A program made the translations under genes and the position numbers. From positions 682,001 to 746,000 of the forward strand of contig NZ_CP051626.1 in the NCBI RefSeq assembly GCF_012844365.1: a stretch of 64,000 bases of DNA, written 5' to 3'. This document shows, piece by piece, positions 59,757 through 64,000 of the stretch; positions within the stretch are counted from its first letter, which is position 1, and every line of letters begins with the position of its first letter. Source of the stretch: Brevibacterium sp. 'Marine' (GTDB lineage: Bacteria; Actinomycetota; Actinomycetes; Actinomycetales; Brevibacteriaceae). The notes beneath the pieces are model-generated. The model was not told where the DNA came from and did not search any database. It saw nothing but the letters and a program-made list of their open reading frames with translations.

Positions 59757-60854
59757 ATGCATTCCACGGCGACTGCCAACGCTGAATCGCCGGTGGCGGC
59801 GAAGATGTCGACGCTGGACCGATTCCTGCCGCTGTGGATCATCGGTGCCATGGCCCTGGGCCTGGTGTTGGGCAGGCTCGTGCCCGGTCTCGCCGAGGCT
59901 CTGGACTCGGTCAAGGTCGCCGACGTCTCCCTGCCGATCGCCATCGGCCTCCTGGTGATGATGTTTCCGGTGCTCGCCAAGGTCCGGTACAACGAGACCG
60001 GGCACGTGCTGGCCGACAAGAAGCTCATGGTCACCTCCTTGGTCATCAACTGGTTGGCGGCTCCGGCGTTCATGTTCGCGCTCGCCTGGCTCTTCCTTCC
60101 CGACCTGCCCGAATACCGCACCGGACTGATCATCGTCGGGCTGGCCAGGTGCATCGCCATGGTCCTCATCTGGAACGACCTGGCGTGTGGCGACCGTGAG
60201 GCCGCCGTCGTGCTCGTGGCCATCAACTCCGTGTTCCAGGTTCTCGCGTTCGGTCTCCTCGGGTGGTTCTATCTGCAGTGGCTGCCGAATCTGCTGGGGC
60301 TGCCGACGACGAGCAGCGAGTTCTCCTTCTGGGCGATCACCGCGAGCGTCCTCGTCTTCCTCGGAATCCCGCTTCTCGCCGGCTTCCTCACACGTACCGT
60401 GGGTGAGAAGGCGAAGGGGCGTCAGTGGTACGAAGATCGCTTCCTCCCGAAGGTCGGGCCGTGGGCGCTGTACGGACTGCTGTTCACCATCGTCGTGCTC
60501 TTCGCCTTCCAGGGCGACGAGATCACCTCTCACCCGGGCAACGTCGCCCGCATCGCCCTGCCTCTGCTCGTCTACTTCGTCGTCGTCTTCGCTGTCGGGA
60601 TGGTCATCGGCAAAGCCCTGAACCTGGGCTATGAGAAGACGACGACCCTGGCATTCACCGCTGCCGGCAACAACTTCGAACTCGCCATCGCAGTGGCGAT
60701 CGGGACGTACGGCGTCGCCTCGGGGCAGGCGCTCGCCGGAGTCGTCGGCCCGCTCATCGAGGTGCCCATCCTCGTCGCCCTCGTCTACGTCGCGCTCTGG
60801 GCACGACCCCGTTTCTTCCCCTCAAACTCTGTTCAAGGAGCGAATCGAGCATGA
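59757..60854 (+). CDS. acr3: ACR3 family arsenite efflux permease
   Basis: A 365-aa membrane protein with about 10 transmembrane segments and ACR3 landmarks: MMFPVLAKVRYNE, TGLIIVGLARCIAMVLIWNDLACGD (the conserved Cys essential for arsenite transport) and TLAFTAAGNNFELAIAVAI. The start at 59757 (MHSTATAN) follows GAGGGGGACC; extension upstream would enter the operator region. It expels arsenite from the cell. ATGA-type overlap with arsC. Confidence 0.93.
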   Translation: MHSTATANAESPVAAKMSTLDRFLPLWIIGAMALGLVLGRLVPGLAEALDSVKVADVSLPIAIGLLVMMFPVLAKVRYNETGHVLADKKLMVTSLVINWLAAPAFMFALAWLFLPDLPEYRTGLIIVGLARCIAMVLIWNDLACGDREAAVVLVAINSVFQVLAFGLLGWFYLQWLPNLLGLPTTSSEFSFWAITASVLVFLGIPLLAGFLTRTVGEKAKGRQWYEDRFLPKVGPWALYGLLFTIVVLFAFQGDEITSHPGNVARIALPLLVYFVVVFAVGMVIGKALNLGYEKTTTLAFTAAGNNFELAIAVAIGTYGVASGQALAGVVGPLIEVPILVALVYVALWARPRFFPSNSVQGANRA

Positions 60855-61333
60855 GTCTCACGCCAACGCCAAAGCCGAGTGTCCTCTTCGTCTGTGTGCA
60901 CAACGCCGGCAGGTCCCAGATGGCGGCCGGATTCCTTCGGGAACTGGGCGGGGGATCAGTCGAAGTGCGGTCCGCGGGCAGCGCACCGGCCGAGACGATC
61001 AACCCCGTCGCCATCGATGCCATGCGGGAGCTCGGCATCGACATCACCCGCAACAGCCCCACTCTGCTCGACGCAGATACCGTGCGCACCTCCGACGTCG
61101 TGATCACGATGGGCTGCGGCGATGCGTGCCCGATCTTCCCCGGCAAACGATACGAAGACTGGGTTCTGGACGATCCCGCAGGTCAAGGCCTGGAATCGGT
61201 GCGCCGAATCCGTGATGAGATCCGGACCCGAGTCGAAGCCCTCATCGTCGATCTCGCCCCCGACGCAGGGACGAAATCCACAGAGCCGACGACCACGTCG
61301 GACCCCATCGCCGAGGCGGCTCCCGATGACTGA
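60851..61333 (+). CDS. arsC: arsenate reductase, low-molecular-weight phosphatase type
   Basis: A 160-aa cytoplasmic reductase with the P-loop CVHNAGRSQMAAGF (residues 15-28) and the later motif MGCGDACPIFPGKRYEDWVLDDPAG (about 82-106), which contains the second and third redox cysteines. It reduces arsenate to arsenite for the ACR3 pump. A C-terminal tail of about 20 residues (TKSTEPTTTSDPIAEAAPDD) is extra to the core. The next gene starts inside its end (8-nt overlap). Confidence 0.92.
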   Translation: MSLTPTPKPSVLFVCVHNAGRSQMAAGFLRELGGGSVEVRSAGSAPAETINPVAIDAMRELGIDITRNSPTLLDADTVRTSDVVITMGCGDACPIFPGKRYEDWVLDDPAGQGLESVRRIRDEIRTRVEALIVDLAPDAGTKSTEPTTTSDPIAEAAPDD

Positions 61334-62753
61334 TATCGCGCTCGCAGATCTGCCGGTCGCCGTGATCGGTTCCGGTCCCGTCGGCCTCGCGGCCGCGGCC
61401 CAGCTGGTCCGACGTGGGACCCGACCGCTCGTCCTCGAAGTGGGATCCTCCGTCGCGGCGGCAGCGGCCGAGTGGGGTCATATCGGGTTGTTCTCTCCGT
61501 GGAAGTACAACATCGACGTCGCGGCCCGCAGCCTGCTGGCACCCACCGGTTGGCAGGAACCCGACGGCGAGCACCTGCCCACAGGGGACGAACTCATCCG
61601 GGACTATCTCATTCCGCTGGCCGAGACAGATGAACTCCGGGACGCCATCCTCACCGATACCCGGGTTGTGGCAGTGAGCCGAGTCGGAATGGACCGGACG
61701 GGCACCGCGCAGCGTGAATCGACTCCTTTCCTTGTTCGCACGCAGAACTCCGATGGAGCAACGGCGGACTTCCAGGTCAGGGCGGTCATCGACGCTTCGG
61801 GGACATGGGAGAGCCCGAACCCGATCGGGCAGTCCGGGCTCGCAGCGCCCGGCGAAGTCGAGGCACGTCGCAGCGGGTTCGTCACCTCGCCTCTGCCCGA
61901 TGTGACCGGCCGTGACCGTGAGAAGTTCGCCGGACGGCGGACTCTTGTCGTCGGTGGAGGGCATTCGGCGGCGAACACGCTCTTGGCTCTGGCAGAGCTG
62001 CGTGCGGAAGTGCCGGGCACGCGAATCGGCTGGGTGCTCAGGCGCGCAGACCCCGCATCCGTCTACGGCGGGGAGGACCAGGACGGTCTGCCGGCTCGCG
62101 GAGCCCTGGGCGCCCGGCTCCGCCGCCTTGTCGAAGATGGAGCCATCGATGTGCATTCCTCTACGACGATCACCGGGTTCGCCGCCGACGGTGGTGGCAC
62201 CGTGGCGGCCGAGACCGGCGGTGAGCCGGTGACGCTCCACGCCGATCGGGTCGTCCCGGCCACCGGCTTCCGTCCCGACTTGGGATTCCTGCGCGAGATC
62301 CGGCTGAACCTCGACCCGGTTGTCGAAGCTCCGCAGCAGTTGGGGCCGCTCATCGATCCCGAGTATCACAGCTGCGGAACGGTCCCTCCGCATGGCGCCC
62401 GGGTGTTGGGGCATCCGGAGCCGAATTTCTACATCGTGGGCATGAAGTCCTACGGGCGAGCCCCGACGTTCCTCATGTACACCGGTTACGAGCAGGTCCG
62501 CTCCGTCGTTGCAGCAATTGCAGGGGACCACGAAGCAGCGGATCGAGTCGAGCTCGTCCTGCCGGAGACCGGCGTGTGTTCGACTGACATCGGATCTTCG
62601 TGTGACGCGCCGACCGGCAAGCCTGGTTCTGTCGACTTGCCCGCGGCAGGCGCACCGGACGCAGGCGGATGCTGCGGACCTGCGGAGCCGCTAGTGATCG
62701 GGATCCCCACGGGGACAGAACACGGGCGATCCGGAGAGAGCAGGAACGACTGA
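61326..62753 (+). CDS. arsenic operon FAD/NAD(P)-dependent oxidoreductase with Cys-rich tail
   Basis: A 475-aa flavoprotein: FAD Rossmann motif VAVIGSGPVGLAAAAQLVRRG at the N-terminus, NAD(P) motif VVGGGHSAANTLLALAEL near residue 220, and VPATGFRPDLGFL. The last 60 residues contain six cysteines (GVCSTDIGSSC, GGCCGPAEP), which look like a metal(loid)-binding tail. Flavoproteins of this kind occur in actinobacterial ars operons; the reaction is not established here. The ATG at 61326 overlaps arsC; an in-frame extension upstream is inside arsC. The stop codon is the first TGA of a GC-rich repeat array. Confidence 0.82.
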   Translation: MTDIALADLPVAVIGSGPVGLAAAAQLVRRGTRPLVLEVGSSVAAAAAEWGHIGLFSPWKYNIDVAARSLLAPTGWQEPDGEHLPTGDELIRDYLIPLAETDELRDAILTDTRVVAVSRVGMDRTGTAQRESTPFLVRTQNSDGATADFQVRAVIDASGTWESPNPIGQSGLAAPGEVEARRSGFVTSPLPDVTGRDREKFAGRRTLVVGGGHSAANTLLALAELRAEVPGTRIGWVLRRADPASVYGGEDQDGLPARGALGARLRRLVEDGAIDVHSSTTITGFAADGGGTVAAETGGEPVTLHADRVVPATGFRPDLGFLREIRLNLDPVVEAPQQLGPLIDPEYHSCGTVPPHGARVLGHPEPNFYIVGMKSYGRAPTFLMYTGYEQVRSVVAAIAGDHEAADRVELVLPETGVCSTDIGSSCDAPTGKPGSVDLPAAGAPDAGGCCGPAEPLVIGIPTGTEHGRSGESRND

Positions 62754-62873
62754 CTCGCGGGCCCGGCCTGCGCCGCCTCGGCTTTCGCCGCCTCGGCGGG
62801 CTGACTCGCGAGCTCGGCCCTTTGCCGCTTCGGCGGGGTGACTCGCGAGGTCGGCTTTCGCCGCCTCAGCGGT
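62751..62873. repeat. tandem GC-rich repeat array between convergent genes
   Basis: Three imperfect units start with TGACTCGCG at 62751, 62802 and 62839, each ending in a GCCGC(C/T)TCGGCGG-type hairpin word; unit 1 has an extra internal copy. The first unit supplies the stop codon of the flavoprotein gene and the last supplies the stop of the histidine phosphatase gene. It may act as a bidirectional terminator. Confidence 0.75.
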
Positions 62874-63519
62874 AGGTGGCGTTCTTCGGGTCCTGGTGGC
62901 CGTGGTCGTTGAACGAGATGAGGCTGGTTCCGCCTCGGCCGGTGATGATCTTCGTGATGCCGGTGTTGATGGTCACTCGGTTGAAGGCCATCCACTGATC
63001 GAAGCCGCCGCCGATCAGACGGGCAGCGGTCCACGCGATGGCGCCGGCGCTTGAGACGACGATCGTCGACTGTCCCGACTCCATGGCTGCGACCGCATCA
63101 TCGAGGGCCCGATCAACGCGTGACGTGAACTGGCTGTAGGTCTCTGTGTAGTCCGCGTCGTGCTCACCCGAGGCCCACCGGGCGGCACCGCGTTCGAGTT
63201 CGCCCTGGAAGATCTTCGAATCGTGCTGAGCGCGGGGGTCGAGATCTTCGAGCACGCCGGTGAGTTCCCATGCGGCATATTCGTTCCAGCCAGCGTCGAC
63301 GTGGGCGTCCATATCGCGGCCGAGTCCTGTGAGGAGGCCTTCGGCGGTCTGGCGCTGTCGCAGCATCTCACCGTGGATGATTCGATCGGGTTCGAATCCT
63401 TGTGAGGCGAGGAAGCGACCGGTGATGCGGCTCTGCTCCTTGCCGAGGTCGGACAGTCGATCATAGTCATCGGTGCCGAACGAAGCCTGTCCGTGCCGGA
63501 CCAGATAGAGCACACTCAT
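62866..63519 (-). CDS. histidine phosphatase family protein
   Basis: A 217-aa phosphoglycerate-mutase-fold protein with the phosphoacceptor RHG in YLVRHGQASFG (residues 6-16), MLRQRQTAEGLL and a possible acid residue in GWNEYAAWELTG (about 78). The second histidine normally found in a VSHGG-type motif is not present: the corresponding sequence is VVSSAGAIAWTAARL. Some actinobacterial members have a similar SGG/SAG variant, so activity is possible but not certain. Substrate unknown. Confidence 0.83.
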   Translation of the reverse strand: MSVLYLVRHGQASFGTDDYDRLSDLGKEQSRITGRFLASQGFEPDRIIHGEMLRQRQTAEGLLTGLGRDMDAHVDAGWNEYAAWELTGVLEDLDPRAQHDSKIFQGELERGAARWASGEHDADYTETYSQFTSRVDRALDDAVAAMESGQSTIVVSSAGAIAWTAARLIGGGFDQWMAFNRVTINTGITKIITGRGGTSLISFNDHGHQDPKNATYR

Positions 63520-63582
63520 GAATCACTACATCCTCGTCGTGAAGTCCACGCTGCTTTTCGAGCGATCGTTTTCTGATGCAGT

Positions 63583-64000
63583 CTACGGGACAGCGGTGGG
63601 GAACAGCTGCTGGGCCAGTCGAAGAACCTCGGCGAGGGCGGGGCTGACGCCGTCTCTGCGCCATGCCATGAGCAGCGGAAAAGTTCCCTGCGGGTCCTCG
63701 AGGGGGACGAAGGCGATGTTGGGGAACGAGGCATTCTGCGGCACCGACGACACGGTGACCGAACAGCCGATCTCAGCGCCGACAAGTGAGAGTATCGTCC
63801 ACGTGTCCGGAGCCGTCTGGATGACGGTGGGATTGAACCCGGCCGCCTGCGACAGTCCATAGAGTCGCTCGATCGTCGTCGACCCCGGGTTCGGCGGCAG
63901 CGTGATGAATTCCTCTCCCTCGAGTTGACTCATCGACACCGAAGTTCGGTCTGCCAGGGGATGATCACGGTGCATGGCGACGACGAGTGACTCCTGCGCA
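63583..64000 (-). CDS. LysR family regulator, C-terminal part (runs off the window)
   Basis: The effector-binding domain of a LysR-type regulator: SLVVAMHRDHPLADRTSVSMSQLEGEEFITLPPNP, then GAEIGCSVTVSSVPQ and IAFVPLEDPQGTFPLLMAWRRDGVSP, ending LAQQLFPTAVP. The reading frame is open to the end of the window, so the start, including the N-terminal helix-turn-helix, lies beyond base 64000. Target unknown; the adjacent histidine phosphatase gene is 63 nt downstream on the same strand. Confidence 0.85.
   Translation of the reverse strand, partial: AQESLVVAMHRDHPLADRTSVSMSQLEGEEFITLPPNPGSTTIERLYGLSQAAGFNPTVIQTAPDTWTILSLVGAEIGCSVTVSSVPQNASFPNIAFVPLEDPQGTFPLLMAWRRDGVSPALAEVLRLAQQLFPTAVP

Noticed and set aside
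59637..60533. Upstream extension of the arsR frame to 420 codons
   Set aside because: The extension is antisense to acr3 and composed of low-complexity charged sequence; only the last 121 codons are ArsR-like.
1..64000. tRNA, rRNA and CRISPR arrays
   Set aside because: I saw no cloverleaf-like GGTTCGA-type arms in gaps, no rRNA sequence and no regularly spaced short repeats; the only repeat array (62751-62873) has no spacers of CRISPR type.

Overview
The window is high-GC actinobacterial DNA. The gene content (NDH-2, actinobacterial SigK/RskA with an MPT83-like fasciclin lipoprotein, DrrAB-type exporter, GPGG-motif membrane peptide, frequent GTG starts and ATGA overlaps) suggests Micrococcales, most likely Brevibacterium or a near relative. 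The genus is an inference; no rRNA or tRNA gene was seen.

Layout. 0.4-2.3 kb: type II NADH dehydrogenase and a small hypothetical. 2.4-6.4 kb: stress module A (pncC-like, degenerate GNAT-like protein, trehalose-6-phosphate synthase, CsbD, YflT-type stress protein, TetR). 6.4-10.7 kb: a membrane protein, then an acyl-CoA dehydrogenase / PIG-L deacetylase-methyltransferase / glycosyltransferase operon. 10.8-15.2 kb: GPGG peptide, metallo-beta-lactamase-fold hydrolase, MFS transporter, GH79-like lipoprotein. 15.2-21.1 kb: a GntR-controlled catabolic cluster (ornithine-cyclodeaminase-like protein, two amidohydrolases, DUF3100 permease). 21.15-25.2 kb: a rearranged stretch with fragments of two genes found intact elsewhere in the window and two different RES-type toxin-antitoxin pairs. 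25.4-27.6 kb: rskA-sigK and a fasciclin lipoprotein behind a SigK-like promoter. 27.8-35.2 kb: two divergent operons whose enzyme set matches the aerobic ether-lipid pathway known from eukaryotes (acyl-CoA reductase fused to a HAD phosphatase, SDR, PlsC acyltransferase, alkyl-DHAP-synthase-like flavoprotein), plus a canonical and a degenerate ferritin-like di-iron protein. 35.2-48.9 kb: an NRPS operon (3-module NRPS with thioesterase, MbtH, DrrAB exporter, phosphopantetheinyl transferase) preceded by a small secreted peptide. 49.2-53.8 kb: dicarboxylate symporter and stress module B, a second copy of GNAT-like/otsA/csbD/tetR in the same order. 53.9-59.2 kb: small membrane protein, CitA/CitB-type two-component system, LuxR-type regulator without an ATPase domain. 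59.3-62.75 kb: arsenic operon (arsR divergent from acr3-arsC-flavoprotein). 62.75-64 kb: a short GC-rich repeat array, histidine phosphatase, and the 3' part of a LysR regulator that runs off the window.

How it fits together. Stress modules A and B are paralogous and share a 15-bp near-palindrome (GTTTAC-N3-GTAATC) found at five intergenic places, two beside each TetR block and one upstream of the GPGG peptide. This reads as a TetR-controlled stress regulon. The most interesting candidate system is the 27.8-35.2 kb lipid cluster. The clearest sign of genome plasticity is the triplicated GH79 3' end, combined with displaced pieces of the symporter's 3' end and terminator around the RES modules. 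Positions of domains and promoters were read by eye; no search or alignment was run.
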